A stretch of 64,000 nucleotides of DNA from Chloroflexota bacterium (GCA_019456165.1 VRUJ01000002.1:124001-188000), one strand, 5' to 3'; shown: positions 35,402-44,374, counted from the stretch's first letter. Translations and numbers: made by a program. Notes: generated from the sequence alone by a model not told the origin.

Positions 35402-35512
35402 TAGGACTTACACAATACAGTAGTTTTCTGTCCAAGACAAGGGGTTTAAACCCCTTGTTATTACAAAATAAACCTAAGTGCGCAAATTTACTGTATTTTT
35501 GGATAAGCCCTA
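35402..35512. mobile_element. MITE-like element with terminal inverted repeats
   Basis: The left end TAGGACTTACACAATACAGT (35402-35421) is an imperfect inverted copy of the right end (35489-35512, which reads TACTGTATTTTTGGATAAGC then CCTA). Shared parts are TAGGNCTTA and AATACAGTA. A perfect 22-bp palindrome (35437-35458, arms ACAAGGGG and CCCCTTGT around TTTAAA) lies inside. It has no coding capacity, as expected for a non-autonomous element of about 111 bp; the inner palindrome may also end the upstream transcript. Confidence 0.6.
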
Positions 35513-35606
35513 GAAATAATAACAGTACAAAGAACTTCGTAAGCTAACTGATTCTTTTCTGAAAGGAGCGCGACAAATCACAGCAAAATTAGGCCGATTT
35601 TTACTG

Positions 35607-35810
35607 GTGATCAGTATTTTTTTAAGTATCTTATTCGTATCCTCCGATGTGGCCGGCACTCCAGAATATTTGATATTCATCGGTGGCCTTCTCACTCTGA
35701 TTCTCGCTTTTGTTTTAATGAGCCGCGGGCGAGAAGAACGAGAGTCCAGCGAACGTTTCCGCACGATCCGAAAGCTCAGTAAAATAGGCAAGAAAAAGAA
35801 AGATAGTTAA
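35607..35810 (+). CDS. small membrane protein of unknown function
   Basis: 67 residues from a GTG at 35607. Two hydrophobic segments (ISIFLSILFVSS and YLIFIGGLLTLILAFVLMS) are followed by a strongly basic tail (SRGREERESSERFRTIRKLSKIGKKKKDS) that should be cytoplasmic. The frame is open upstream and AAAGGAG (35562-35568) lies 8 nt before an ATC at 35577, which would give a more natural N-terminus (TAKLGRFLLV). The true start is therefore uncertain: an unusual ATC, or the GTG with no clear binding site. Confidence 0.5.
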   Translation: MISIFLSILFVSSDVAGTPEYLIFIGGLLTLILAFVLMSRGREERESSERFRTIRKLSKIGKKKKDS

Positions 35811-35910
35811 CTATATACTCAGATAGTATTTTAGGGGGGTTTTCGCAGAGTAGCCGTGCATTTCTGGGTTAGGTATTGATTCGGACAGCAACGAAACAAA
35901 AGGATCTGGC

Positions 35911-36807
35911 ATGCCAACATCCCGAAGACAGCAGCGCAATTTCATAACTCGCATTTTCATGTCACCCGAGGAATTACGCTTGCGTGCAGGATGGAGATTG
36001 TTTGGACACATTGTATTGCTGATTCCAGTCTCCATTGTTATCACTTATCCTTTAGCCTGGTTGAGCAATATCTCACCGAATTTAGCTTCCGCAAGCAGTG
36101 GTCCTACAAGCAACTTACTGGTGATCACCTTGTCCGTTTACTTAGCCAGGCGTTTGCTTGATCGCCGCTCTTTCTCCAGTCTAGGTTTGAGATGGGATTC
36201 TCAAGCGGTCGGAGATATTCTCCTTGGGATTGGAATAACAGCTTTGATGATGGCTTTCATTTTTGTCTCCGAATTAACTTTCGGCTGGCTGCGTTTTGAA
36301 GGATTCGCCTGGGAGCAGAAATCGACCTTTGAAATCACCACGTCGCTGAGCTCTTGGGCGTTCATCTTCTTATTCGTCGGTTGGTATGAAGAATTACTCA
36401 GCCGTGGTTACCAACTGCAAAACTTGGCCGACGGCCTGAATATGCCATTGGCAGTATTTCTCTCATCATCCATCTTTGCATTTGCCCATTATTTTAATCC
36501 CCACGCCTCTTGGATTTCAACCTTGGGTATCCTGGTGGCAGGTTATTTCCTGGCCTACGGATATCTGCGCACAAACCAATTATGGTTATCAATTGGTTTG
36601 CACATCGGCTGGAATTTCTTTGAAGGTCCGGTGTTCGGATTTCCAGTTAGTGGGATGAACACATCTCCATTATTGCTGCACAGCGCCCAAGGTCCAGAAA
36701 TAATTACTGGAGGAGCATTTGGCCCTGAGGCAGGTTTAATTCTGCTGCCAGCAGTCGGACTAGGTGCATATCTTATTTATAAGTCCACACTGTTACGGAA
36801 CGCATGA
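35911..36807 (+). CDS. CPBP-family intramembrane protease
   Basis: 298 residues with about eight membrane helices. The CAAX protease / bacteriocin-processing (CPBP, Abi) motifs are in order: WYEELLSRGY (EExxxR), IFAFAHYF (FxxxH) and GLHIGWNFFEG (HxxxN/E). These form a glutamate-based intramembrane active site that cleaves membrane proteins or prenylated peptides; in bacteria the substrates are mostly unknown. Start after AAGGA. It is first of a three-gene + row with the Nim-like gene 21 nt behind. Confidence 0.88.
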   Translation: MPTSRRQQRNFITRIFMSPEELRLRAGWRLFGHIVLLIPVSIVITYPLAWLSNISPNLASASSGPTSNLLVITLSVYLARRLLDRRSFSSLGLRWDSQAVGDILLGIGITALMMAFIFVSELTFGWLRFEGFAWEQKSTFEITTSLSSWAFIFLFVGWYEELLSRGYQLQNLADGLNMPLAVFLSSSIFAFAHYFNPHASWISTLGILVAGYFLAYGYLRTNQLWLSIGLHIGWNFFEGPVFGFPVSGMNTSPLLLHSAQGPEIITGGAFGPEAGLILLPAVGLGAYLIYKSTLLRNA

Positions 36808-36828
36808 ACCAAGGAGAATTTAGTCAAT

Positions 36829-37419
36829 ATGGCAAATTCAATTGATAAACATTCAAAAACTACAATAAAACATGCCGTAAAGCCGCTGGCTCAAGTTCGG
36901 CGTCCAGAATATGAGATCAAAGATGAAAACTGGATAAAGGCTCTATTACACCGTGGAACCTTTGGCACACTTGGAACTGCGTATAAAAACCAACCTTTCC
37001 TCAATACCGTCCTGTTTATATTCGATGAAGCCGAACATGCCATATTCTTTCACACTGCAAAAATTGGCCGGGCGCGTTCAAACTGTGAGCTAAATCCAAA
37101 AGTTTGTTTCAGTGTTGTGGAAATGGGGCGTATAATACCCAGCGAAGAAGCGGTAGATTTTTCTGTTGAATACAACAGTGTAGTAGTTTTTGGAACGGTA
37201 AAAGTTATTCAGGCAGACAAAGATTCCCAATCTGCTTTGCAGAAGCTTATGAATAAGTACGCCTCACATTTAAAGCCTGGAGAGGATTATCATCCTATCC
37301 GCTCCAAAGACCTAAAACGCACCGCAGTATACAAAATCACAATCGAGCATTGGAGCGCAAAACAACAATCAGGACCTGAGGATCACCCCGGTGCTTTCTA
37401 TTTCCCACAGATGGCATAA
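36829..37419 (+). CDS. pyridoxamine 5'-phosphate oxidase-like (Nim family) flavoprotein
   Basis: 196 residues of the FMN-binding split-barrel fold, closest to the NimA/NimC (5-nitroimidazole resistance-like) group. Typical segments are the N-terminal KALLHRGTFGTLGTAYKNQPFLNTVLF, an H-x-A motif at FFHTAKIGRARSN, and NPKVCFSVVEMGR. Most members are of unknown function and reduce or bind small cofactors, so no drug-resistance role should be read from this. It is preceded by AAGGAG at wide spacing and follows the CPBP gene directly. Confidence 0.82.
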   Translation: MANSIDKHSKTTIKHAVKPLAQVRRPEYEIKDENWIKALLHRGTFGTLGTAYKNQPFLNTVLFIFDEAEHAIFFHTAKIGRARSNCELNPKVCFSVVEMGRIIPSEEAVDFSVEYNSVVVFGTVKVIQADKDSQSALQKLMNKYASHLKPGEDYHPIRSKDLKRTAVYKITIEHWSAKQQSGPEDHPGAFYFPQMA

Positions 37420-37427
37420 ATTTCCCA

Positions 37428-37457
37428 TTGACGTTTACGCCACCATAAGCAGATAAT
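37428..37457 (+). promoter_or_regulatory. promoter of the lipoprotein metalloprotease gene
   Basis: TTGACG (37428-37433) and GATAAT (37452-37457) are 18 bp apart. The ATG at 37464 lies only 6 nt after the -10, so a leaderless transcript is expected. Confidence 0.65.
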
Positions 37458-37463
37458 TCATCT

Positions 37464-39017
37464 ATGCTAATAAAACTAAAACCGCCGGTCTCATTGAGTG
37501 TCATTTTAGGTATCGCCGCGCTGGCGTGCAGCACTGTTACCCCGACCAGTGAACCATTACCTTCTGGTCTGCGCGGCATAGGAAATCAGACGGCTGAAAA
37601 GCTTTCTTTCATAGTGAAAGTGGAAGAAGTCCAACCAGTTAAAGATCCCGACCAAACTGCTTTCATAATTCAACCGCGTCTTTCGCCCGGGGAGCACCCA
37701 GACATCGACCCAGGACCACCGGGAATCAGCCCTACAGATCGAGATCGCCCTAGTCTGAGCGGCACTCCTCAGACTCTGGATACCGACCATTTCCGCATCC
37801 ATTACACAACCACTGGAAGAGATGCCGTTTCGAGAACAGACCTCAACAACAATCAACATCCCGATTATGTTGAGGAAGTCGCCAAGGCGATGGAATATAC
37901 TTGGTTTGCCGAGATAGAGCATTTTGGATGGGCGCCACCCCCACCTGATGGGACCTTGGGAGGGGACGAACGTTATGACGTTTATTTAGAAAACATCATG
38001 CCGGATGGAACCGCAGGATATACCGAGGGTGGTTATTCTGGAACCTTTGTGGGTGACAACCCCAACACATCAATGACCGAGTTAAATTCCGCCTCCTCCT
38101 ATATTAGTTTAGATAATGATTACGATGAGTTAGGCTTGTCAAGGAATGCTGGATACACCACGATTGAATATATGCGCAGTACCGCAGCGCATGAATTTGC
38201 ACACGCGATCCAGTTTGGCCTTGACAGTGATGAGCCTCTTGAATGGTTATGGGAAGCGACCGCAACCTGGATCCAGGATGAAGTTTATAACGAAGTGAAC
38301 GATGGCAATGAATTCCTCGAGGCTGTTTTCAAAGCTCCCGACAGCTGCCAATTAACCGAAGGAGGTTCTGATAGGGTGGAGGATGATGGTCATTGGTACG
38401 GCCTGTGGATCTTTTTGCGTTTCATATCCGAAAATTACGGGCACCAGGTTGTACTCATGTTGTGGGAGAAAGCCATCTCTGAAAGTGGGTACGATATCTT
38501 TGACGCAACTCTTGAACCCACTGGTCTCAACTTTGAAGACGTTTTCCGTGCTTATTCTGTTGCACTGCTAACGCGTGATTTTGATGAGGGCTTGGACTAC
38601 CCGCCAATTCGGTTGGAAGGAATTGCTGAGCTGGGAGTAACATTCAATCCTGTAGATGGAGTTGCCCAACTTGGAGTAGATTATATCGAAATCCAAGCAA
38701 ATGGAGATATAACAATAAATCTCACCACCGAAAGCTTGGAAGGCTTGCTTGTGGGAATTTTAGACAATCAAAGTCACATCTTCAACATGCCTGATAATCA
38801 GATTAGCATAGATGCTAGCCGGTTCGACAAACTCTACCTATTGGTCTTGAATCAAAACAGAGTGGGCAACGAGCGAAGATGTCAATTTGAAGGTTACTCG
38901 ATTTTGGTCAACCAGGGAGGACAACCCCAGTCCCCAATTCAAATTATTCCCGCGCCAAACTTCCTTTCACCTAGAGTAGAGGGCTTGCTAAACCCTGATG
39001 ATTACTGGGAGGATTAA
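37464..39017 (+). CDS. secreted lipoprotein with HExxH metalloprotease-like domain
   Basis: 517 residues. A lipoprotein signal peptide (LIKLKPPVSLSVILGIAALAC, Cys about residue 22) anchors it outside. The central part resembles the MXAN_6640-type putative metalloproteases: DTDHFRIHYTTTGRDAVSRTD, a DLNNNQHPDYVEEVA calcium-like Asp/Asn loop, then the zinc motif STAAHEFAHAIQFG (HEFAH) and a downstream WLWEATATWIQDEVY Glu. The C-terminal ~120 residues are beta-rich and may bind substrate. It probably cleaves external protein; the substrate is unknown. It follows the Nim-like gene but has its own promoter. Confidence 0.82.
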   Translation: MLIKLKPPVSLSVILGIAALACSTVTPTSEPLPSGLRGIGNQTAEKLSFIVKVEEVQPVKDPDQTAFIIQPRLSPGEHPDIDPGPPGISPTDRDRPSLSGTPQTLDTDHFRIHYTTTGRDAVSRTDLNNNQHPDYVEEVAKAMEYTWFAEIEHFGWAPPPPDGTLGGDERYDVYLENIMPDGTAGYTEGGYSGTFVGDNPNTSMTELNSASSYISLDNDYDELGLSRNAGYTTIEYMRSTAAHEFAHAIQFGLDSDEPLEWLWEATATWIQDEVYNEVNDGNEFLEAVFKAPDSCQLTEGGSDRVEDDGHWYGLWIFLRFISENYGHQVVLMLWEKAISESGYDIFDATLEPTGLNFEDVFRAYSVALLTRDFDEGLDYPPIRLEGIAELGVTFNPVDGVAQLGVDYIEIQANGDITINLTTESLEGLLVGILDNQSHIFNMPDNQISIDASRFDKLYLLVLNQNRVGNERRCQFEGYSILVNQGGQPQSPIQIIPAPNFLSPRVEGLLNPDDYWED

Positions 39018-39265
39018 TTTACGGCGAACAGAATGAAGAAATCAGCATCTACTTTGGAGATTCTTCTCTAAAAACGATTGAGAGGGTGCCTCCTGCTTCC
39101 AAATTGTTTGACTATAGTACAAGTTTTTCGATATTGCAGCTTTTCTTAGAAATTCACTACTTCATTCTTCTGCTGGACTGGTTAGTATAACAAGATATAA
39201 TTACAACGCAGATTACAAAACGGTTATTCAATTAATATTCACTAAACACCAGGTGTGAAATTCCA

Positions 39266-40021
39266 ATGCTACTAAAAAGAACACCTCTCATAGTATTATT
39301 AATATCGTTACTCTTTTTCGTGCTTTTTGCTGCCTGCGGAGATTCTGGTGAATTAGAGACCGGTGTCTCCGAGGCAGACCAGGCACGAACCAGAGCTGCC
39401 GAAATTGCTAACCAAGGCATGACCCTGACTGCCTCCGCAATGAGTCTAGCTCCAACTGTTACTCAGGGACCTCCAACACCCACAGTGACGCTGATTTATC
39501 CAACCACAAACGCACCAGAAAACCCCGGCGGCTCACCCACTCCAGGTAACGGTGAAACAGGTAGCGGCCAAACACCCGCTGCCACGCAAGCTATTCCCCT
39601 AGCATCAACCCCTTTCTCCACGCCAACGGCCGGGTCATCCGGAGAAACTCCTTGCTACCGCGCCAACCTCGAATACGAAACCATTCCTGACGGGACTCGT
39701 ATCGCCCGCGAAAGGAATTTCGTGAAAGTTTGGCGGCTAAAAAACACAGGCACCTGCACATGGACACCTGCTTTCGACTTATTTTTTGTCGATGGCTCAT
39801 TGTTAAATGCTTCTTCCGTGGTGCAATTAACCGCCATTGACGTCCCGCCGAACGGGTATGTTGACGCAACCGTAGACATGCAATCTCCCTTACAGACAGG
39901 GACTTACACTGGTTATTGGATGCTCCGCAGTCCAGACGGTGTAGTATTCGGTGTCAGCATCACCGGAACTGCATGGTTGTGGGTTGAGATAGTATCATTC
40001 GATCCTGCTGCTGTTCCATAA
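39266..40021 (+). CDS. lipoprotein with NBR1-type Ig-like domain
   Basis: 251 residues. Lipobox VLFAAC (Cys about residue 25), then a Thr/Pro/Gly-rich linker (TPTVTLIYPTTNAPENPGGS) of about 110 residues. The C-terminal ~115 residues match the Ig-like domain first described from NBR1: PDGTRIARERNFVKVWRLKNTGTCTWT with the typical W..KN.G.C.W pattern, LPTGTY-like QTGTYTGYWMLRSPDG and FG. Bacterial forms are common in Chloroflexi envelope proteins and probably mediate binding. The 248-nt gap before it holds nothing recognised. Confidence 0.85.
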   Translation: MLLKRTPLIVLLISLLFFVLFAACGDSGELETGVSEADQARTRAAEIANQGMTLTASAMSLAPTVTQGPPTPTVTLIYPTTNAPENPGGSPTPGNGETGSGQTPAATQAIPLASTPFSTPTAGSSGETPCYRANLEYETIPDGTRIARERNFVKVWRLKNTGTCTWTPAFDLFFVDGSLLNASSVVQLTAIDVPPNGYVDATVDMQSPLQTGTYTGYWMLRSPDGVVFGVSITGTAWLWVEIVSFDPAAVP

Positions 40022-40048
40022 GTTGAACGTATCAATCACAAGGGGAAA

Positions 40049-40128
40049 AGAGCGATACAGTATTTTGACAGCACATAGAATTAGAGCCTACGTGCAGGGG
40101 AAATATCATTATAGTTTTTGATCGCTCT
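40049..40128 (+). promoter_or_regulatory. two nested stems upstream of the DnaA-box cluster
   Basis: AGAGCGAT (40049-40056) pairs with ATCGCTCT (40121-40128), and inside it GCACATAG (40071-40078) pairs with CTACGTGC (40088-40095) with one mismatch. It may be a structured RNA or a DNA cruciform region. No known riboswitch consensus was matched. Confidence 0.45.
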
Positions 40129-40193
40129 GAAATGCTAGTACAAATGGGAGTATATACTCAGCAGCGAATTTCAGAGATTGTTGTACAATAAAG

Positions 40194-40267
40194 TTATGCA
40201 CAGCTTATCCTACCGAAAAATTCGATTATCCAACATTTTTCCCACACTATCCCCAAAGTTATCCACA
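40194..40267 (+). promoter_or_regulatory. cluster of five DnaA-box-like 9-mers
   Basis: TTATGCACA (40194), TTATCCTAC (40205), TTATCCAAC (40226), CTATCCCCA (40247) and TTATCCACA (40259). The first and last match the consensus TTATNCACA exactly; the other three differ at 2-3 positions. All have the same orientation, and their starts are 11, 21, 21 and 12 bp apart, which is close to whole helical turns. This is how DnaA-binding arrays are arranged. The site lies immediately before a dehydrogenase gene with no replication gene nearby. Confidence 0.6.
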
Positions 40268-40274
40268 CACCAGT

Positions 40275-41288
40275 ATGCCTATTGAAATTCTAATAACCAC
40301 GCCCTTAGAAGATGATTTGATCGCCCAATTGCAGGCGGTATCTGATGATTTAGCAATAACAGTTCATCCGGCGCGGCAACCCGAAGAGATTCCTGCGGAA
40401 ATCTGGGAGAAAACTGAAATACTCTATACGATGAAAACGCTGCCAGAACCGGACCTTGCCCCGAACCTCCGTTGGATCCAATTCAGCATGGCAGGTATTG
40501 ATCGTTTGAAATCCGTGGCCATCCTACAAAACCAGGATATTCAAATCACGACACTGAGCGGTGCAAACACATCTCAGGTAGCTGAACACGTATTAGCCAT
40601 GATGCTCGCACTCGGGCACCGGCTGCCAGATCTTTCAGCTCACCAACGTAGTATCAATTGGGCAAGCGACCGCTGGACTCGCTTTGTACCGTTAGAGCTG
40701 CGTAACGCAACCGTTGGTATTGTCGGCTACGGCAGCATAGGCCGTCAGGTAGCTCGTCTATTGTATGGTTTTGGGACTACAATCCTGGCCACTAAATTCA
40801 ACCTAAAAAAGCTTGAGGATACAGATTACACCGAGCCAGGCCTAGGAGACCCCGAAAGTAAGCTGCCTCTGCGCATTTACCCGGCGAAAGCCCTGCGCTC
40901 GATGTTCAAGGATTGCGATTTTGTGATCGTAACTGCACCTCTAACCGATGCTAGTCGAGGCATGATTGGAGAAGCCCAATTAGCAGCACTAAAGCCCACT
41001 GCCTTCCTTGTGGATATCTCCCGGGGCGGTGTGGTTGATCACCAAGCGCTAATCCCAGCGCTGCAAGAAAAAATTTTTGCTGGGGCCGCATTGGATGTCT
41101 TCCCCGAAGAACCTTTGGCAGCCGACAGCCCACTTTGGGATATGCCCAACGTCATCATTACTCCGCACATCGCTGGTGTAAGTGTGCACTACAACCTACG
41201 CGCAATGCTCCTCTTTTCCACTAATCTACAATTTTACCTTGAAGAAAAACCACTGCTGAATCAGGTTGATTTAAAAAGAGGGTATTGA
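40275..41288 (+). CDS. D-2-hydroxyacid dehydrogenase
   Basis: 337 residues of the NAD(P)-dependent D-isomer 2-hydroxyacid dehydrogenase family. Rossmann motif VGIVGYGSIGRQVARLL (GxGxxG), catalytic Arg in DISRGGVVD, Glu in DVFPEEPL and His in TPHIAGVS make the complete catalytic set. An insertion of about 30 residues (FNLKKLEDTDYTEPGLGDPE) follows the cofactor loop. The substrate cannot be assigned (phosphoglycerate, glyoxylate and other 2-oxo acids are used in the family). It starts 8 nt after the last DnaA-box-like site and is followed 7 nt later by a HAD hydrolase. Confidence 0.9.
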   Translation: MPIEILITTPLEDDLIAQLQAVSDDLAITVHPARQPEEIPAEIWEKTEILYTMKTLPEPDLAPNLRWIQFSMAGIDRLKSVAILQNQDIQITTLSGANTSQVAEHVLAMMLALGHRLPDLSAHQRSINWASDRWTRFVPLELRNATVGIVGYGSIGRQVARLLYGFGTTILATKFNLKKLEDTDYTEPGLGDPESKLPLRIYPAKALRSMFKDCDFVIVTAPLTDASRGMIGEAQLAALKPTAFLVDISRGGVVDHQALIPALQEKIFAGAALDVFPEEPLAADSPLWDMPNVIITPHIAGVSVHYNLRAMLLFSTNLQFYLEEKPLLNQVDLKRGY

Positions 41289-41294
41289 AATCTG

Positions 41295-42035
41295 ATGCCT
41301 GCTAAAAAAGCGGTGTTGTTTGATTTGGGAAACACGCTAATATATTTCGATGGGGTTTGGCCAGAAGTCTTTGCAAAAGCGGATCAACAGCTAGTAGACT
41401 TTCTAGAGGATATGGGGATAGAACTTGACCGAGATATTTTCACGCGAGAGTTTCGAGAACGATTGAATGCCTATTACGAGCAGCGCGAATCAGAATTCAT
41501 CGAACACACAACTGCCTTCATCCTGCGCACTTTGCTATCCGAAATGGGGCATGGGGATCTGTCGGATACTAGCCTGAATCCTGCTTTGGAACAAATGTAT
41601 GCGGTATCTCAAGCACATTGGCACATTGTTGAGGATACTATTCCCTGTTTAGAGACTCTGCGGGAACTAGGTTACCGGCTGGGGATAGTTTCGAATGCCA
41701 GCCATGATGCCGACGTACAAAAATTGGTGGAAAACGCAAATATCCGATCATATTTCGATATCGTTCTCAGTTCGGCGGCTTGTGGTATCCGCAAACCAAA
41801 TCCCAAGATCTTTGAGATTGCTCTAGATAAATTGAAGATTGGCCCAACTGAGGCAGTTATGGTGGGAGATACCCTGGGGGCAGATATTCTTGGGGCACGC
41901 AACGCAAATATCTTCAGCATCTGGTGCAAAAGATATGCTGAAACACCCGCAAATCGCGATCATTCCGACACAATCCACCCAGACAGCAGCATTGCCAACC
42001 TCAGCGAATTACCTGGAGTGCTCGATAGTTTATAA
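41295..42035 (+). CDS. HAD-superfamily hydrolase
   Basis: 246 residues. Motif I is AVLFDLGNTLIYFDG (nucleophile Asp; the second Asp of DxD is Gly, as in a subset of the family), motif II is IVSNAS, motif III Lys in CGIRKPNPKIFEIAL, and motif IV is VMVGDTLGADILGA. The four-helix cap lies between I and II. It is phosphoglycolate phosphatase/haloacid dehalogenase-like; the substrate is unknown. The second Asp of motif I, which acts as acid/base in phosphatases, is replaced, so phosphatase activity is not certain. Probably co-transcribed with the dehydrogenase. Confidence 0.88.
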   Translation: MPAKKAVLFDLGNTLIYFDGVWPEVFAKADQQLVDFLEDMGIELDRDIFTREFRERLNAYYEQRESEFIEHTTAFILRTLLSEMGHGDLSDTSLNPALEQMYAVSQAHWHIVEDTIPCLETLRELGYRLGIVSNASHDADVQKLVENANIRSYFDIVLSSAACGIRKPNPKIFEIALDKLKIGPTEAVMVGDTLGADILGARNANIFSIWCKRYAETPANRDHSDTIHPDSSIANLSELPGVLDSL

Positions 42036-42056
42036 TAATTCACATCCTGAGGCCAG

Positions 42057-43480
42057 TTAATCATTATCATCAATAACCGGCAGCTTTATGCTGAACTTTG
42101 TACCTTCTCCAGGGGCGCTTTCCACCGTAATAGTGCCCCCATGCAGCTCTACGATAGATTTAGCAATAGCTAATCCCAAACCCGATTCTCTGTCCGTTTG
42201 CTGGCGGCTCTCATCCCCACGGTAAAACCGCTCGAACACAAATGGCAGAGATTCAAGCGGAATACCCGGACCAGTATCTTGAACGCCTAGCAGCAACCAG
42301 CCATTCTCTGCCTTTGCAGTTAAGCTTATTTTTCCATCTGGAGGAGTAAAACGTACCGCGTTGCCGACCAGATGGCCAATCACTAGTTTCATACGCTCTG
42401 GGTCCACAAATATATCCGGTAAGCCCGCGTGTACATTCACATCTAAAGCGATATTTTTATCATCAACCTGAACAAGAAACGCATTCCTAACGCTTTCAAG
42501 TAACGCCTGTGGCGCTATGCGCTGCCTGTTTATGGGCAGTTCCCCAGCATCGGCGAGCGAAAGCGTGCGCAGATCATCACTAACCGCACGAGTTGCTGAA
42601 TTTCCGACTCCAAGGTCGCCAAGCGCTCTTGCGAAGGTTCTAGAGTCCCAGCCTGGATAGCCTCAATATATCCTGACAATACCGTCAAAGGTGTCCCCAG
42701 ATCATGGGCTATATCAGCCGTCATTTGGCGTCTTAAATTATTTGCCTTATCTAAATCCGCGCTCATCTTGTTAAACGCAGCGGCTAAATCCCCCAGTTCA
42801 TCCTGCGAACGAACCGGTACTTGCTGTTTGAGATCTCCTTTGGAAACTTTCCGAATGGCGGCAGTCAGTTCGCTCAATGGGCGGGTGAGTGAACGCGCCA
42901 ATAAAATACCTATAATAATCGCGGCCACAATCGCTGCCAGTCCCGAATACAACAAAACAAAGTTGCTGCGCGTTAAGTAGTTTTCTTCACGGGGGTCAAG
43001 TTCTGGCGGGCTGCCTGTTGCCAGCACGGTACCTACCTTTTGATCATCAAGCTCAACTATCGTGCCTTCCGCTAACTTCGAGGCTGGGACTTGATCTCCA
43101 AGACGATAATCCCCAGCAGGCACTACCACAATACCATCCTGATTGGCAAGTATAAATACGAATGCTGGCTGGAGGACTTGCTGATTTCCTGGCGGGTTTT
43201 GCGGTGGTATCTGTGGAGGGGGAGGCAGCGGCAAGTTTTGTGGTGGAGGCTGGGGCGCTGAGGCGCGCAGCTGCAAGCTTTCTAAAATGCCTTCCCAAGA
43301 GGCATTAGTTTGATAATAAAACGAAACGTCTGTGATGAACCTGGATCGTGCCTGATCGAAGACAAATTGGCTAAATTCCCTCACCGTCATCCAATAGGTT
43401 ATTACAGACGCAAATAGGGTGCTAAAAACAATCACAAGCACAAACGCTCGCACTAGTTTTAGATTAAGAGAACGAGACAT
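42057..43480 (-). pseudogene. sensor histidine kinase interrupted by a -1 frameshift
   Basis: Two reading frames together encode one kinase. The first (43480 to 42530) has a membrane helix, an extracytoplasmic domain with a Pro-rich stretch (PPPPQIPPQNPP), a second helix, HAMP, and HisKA with the phospho-His in ADIAHDLGTPLTVL. The second (to 42057) has the HATPase: HLVGNAVRFTPPDG, QDTGPGI and ESGLGLAIAKSIVELHGG. Around 42580 the expected VDDLRTLSLADAG continues in the next frame after VRL, as if one base were lost; there is no homopolymer there. Either the gene is inactivated or this is a sequence error. It is paired with the response regulator next to it. Confidence 0.85.
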
Positions 43481-43494
43481 ATCGGATCGCCTGA

Positions 43495-44181
43495 TTATTT
43501 TTCCGTTCTGAAGCGGTAACCGATACCGAAAACAGTTTCAATGTAGAGTGGATTGCCCGGTTCAACTTCGATTTTGGCACGCAGGTTGCGTATATGGACA
43601 TCAATAGTACGTTCAGAAGCCTCAGACACATTGCCTTGTAAGTGGGTTAGCAGATCGGCACGTGAAAAGACGCGCCCCGGAGAGGAAATCATTAGTGCGA
43701 AGAGATCAAACTCGGAGGGAGTCAGATCGACAGCTTGCCCGCTAACTTTCACAAAATAACTACTTCTATCCAGGACGATCTCGCCCACCCGCAATACTTC
43801 TGCCGGAAGGGAAGCGCCGCCCACCCTCCGCATGACAGCGCGTATGCGTGCGTCCAACTCCCTCATGCCAAAAGGCTTGGTCACGTAATCATCTGCCCCC
43901 AATTCCAAACCGATCACTTTGTCAGATTCGTCCAATTTGGCGGTGAGCAGTATTATTGGGGTGTTCTTCTCTTTGCGGAAGGCGCGCAGAAATTCATAAC
44001 CATCCATTTCTGGCATCATGATATCCAATAAGATTAGATCCGGCTTTTCGTTCCTGGCGGTATAAAGCGCGTTCTGTCCATTGTCTGCGGTCACAACGCG
44101 ATACCCTCGTGCAGAGAGGTACTCACGCACCAACTTGCGCAGACTGGCCTTATCGTCAACTACCAGAATAGTTTTGGTCAT
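43495..44181 (-). CDS. OmpR-family response regulator
   Basis: 228 residues from the ATG at 44181; an upstream extension to 44202 is less likely. Receiver domain: DD in ILVVDDKASLRKL, phospho-acceptor Asp in DLILLDIMMPEMDGYEF, Thr in IILLTAK and Lys in DDYVTKPFGM. A winged-helix DNA-binding domain follows (LTPSEFDLFALMISSPGRVFSR, ERTIDVHIRNLRAKIE). It activates or represses genes on phosphorylation, probably by the adjacent kinase. TACAAT lies 7 nt before the ATG with no ribosome binding site, so it may be leaderless. The gap to the kinase is 14 nt. Confidence 0.95.
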   Translation of the reverse strand: MTKTILVVDDKASLRKLVREYLSARGYRVVTADNGQNALYTARNEKPDLILLDIMMPEMDGYEFLRAFRKEKNTPIILLTAKLDESDKVIGLELGADDYVTKPFGMRELDARIRAVMRRVGGASLPAEVLRVGEIVLDRSSYFVKVSGQAVDLTPSEFDLFALMISSPGRVFSRADLLTHLQGNVSEASERTIDVHIRNLRAKIEVEPGNPLYIETVFGIGYRFRTEK

Positions 44182-44231
44182 CTGGGTTATTGTAACAAAC
44201 AACGCGTGGCCTGGCTGATAGTGATGGTTGT

Positions 44232-44341
44232 GTAAGGGCGCAGCGCCGCTGCGCCCCTACGCATATTGCAAATAAAAACACAAAGATTCACGAAACCAAT
44301 TCTGCGTTCTTAGTAAGGGCCCAGCGCCGCTGCGCCCCTAC
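44232..44341. repeat. two copies of a 29-bp palindromic repeat
   Basis: Near-identical units at 44232-44260 and 44313-44341 read GTAAGGGC(G/C)CAGCGCC then GCTGCGCCCCTAC; the arms pair with one mismatch. A segment GAAACCAATTCTGC follows the first copy (44292) and recurs in the 3' end of the glycosyltransferase gene (44379), so the whole ~80-bp unit appears duplicated. It is REP-like. Confidence 0.85.
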
Positions 44342-44374
44342 ACCTAGATTGCTTGGCATTATTCACACCTGATA

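Noticed and set aside
40194-40274. Calling the DnaA-box cluster the chromosomal origin outright
   Set aside because: No dnaA, dnaN or gyrB is nearby and GC skew could not be computed, so only the box array itself is reported.
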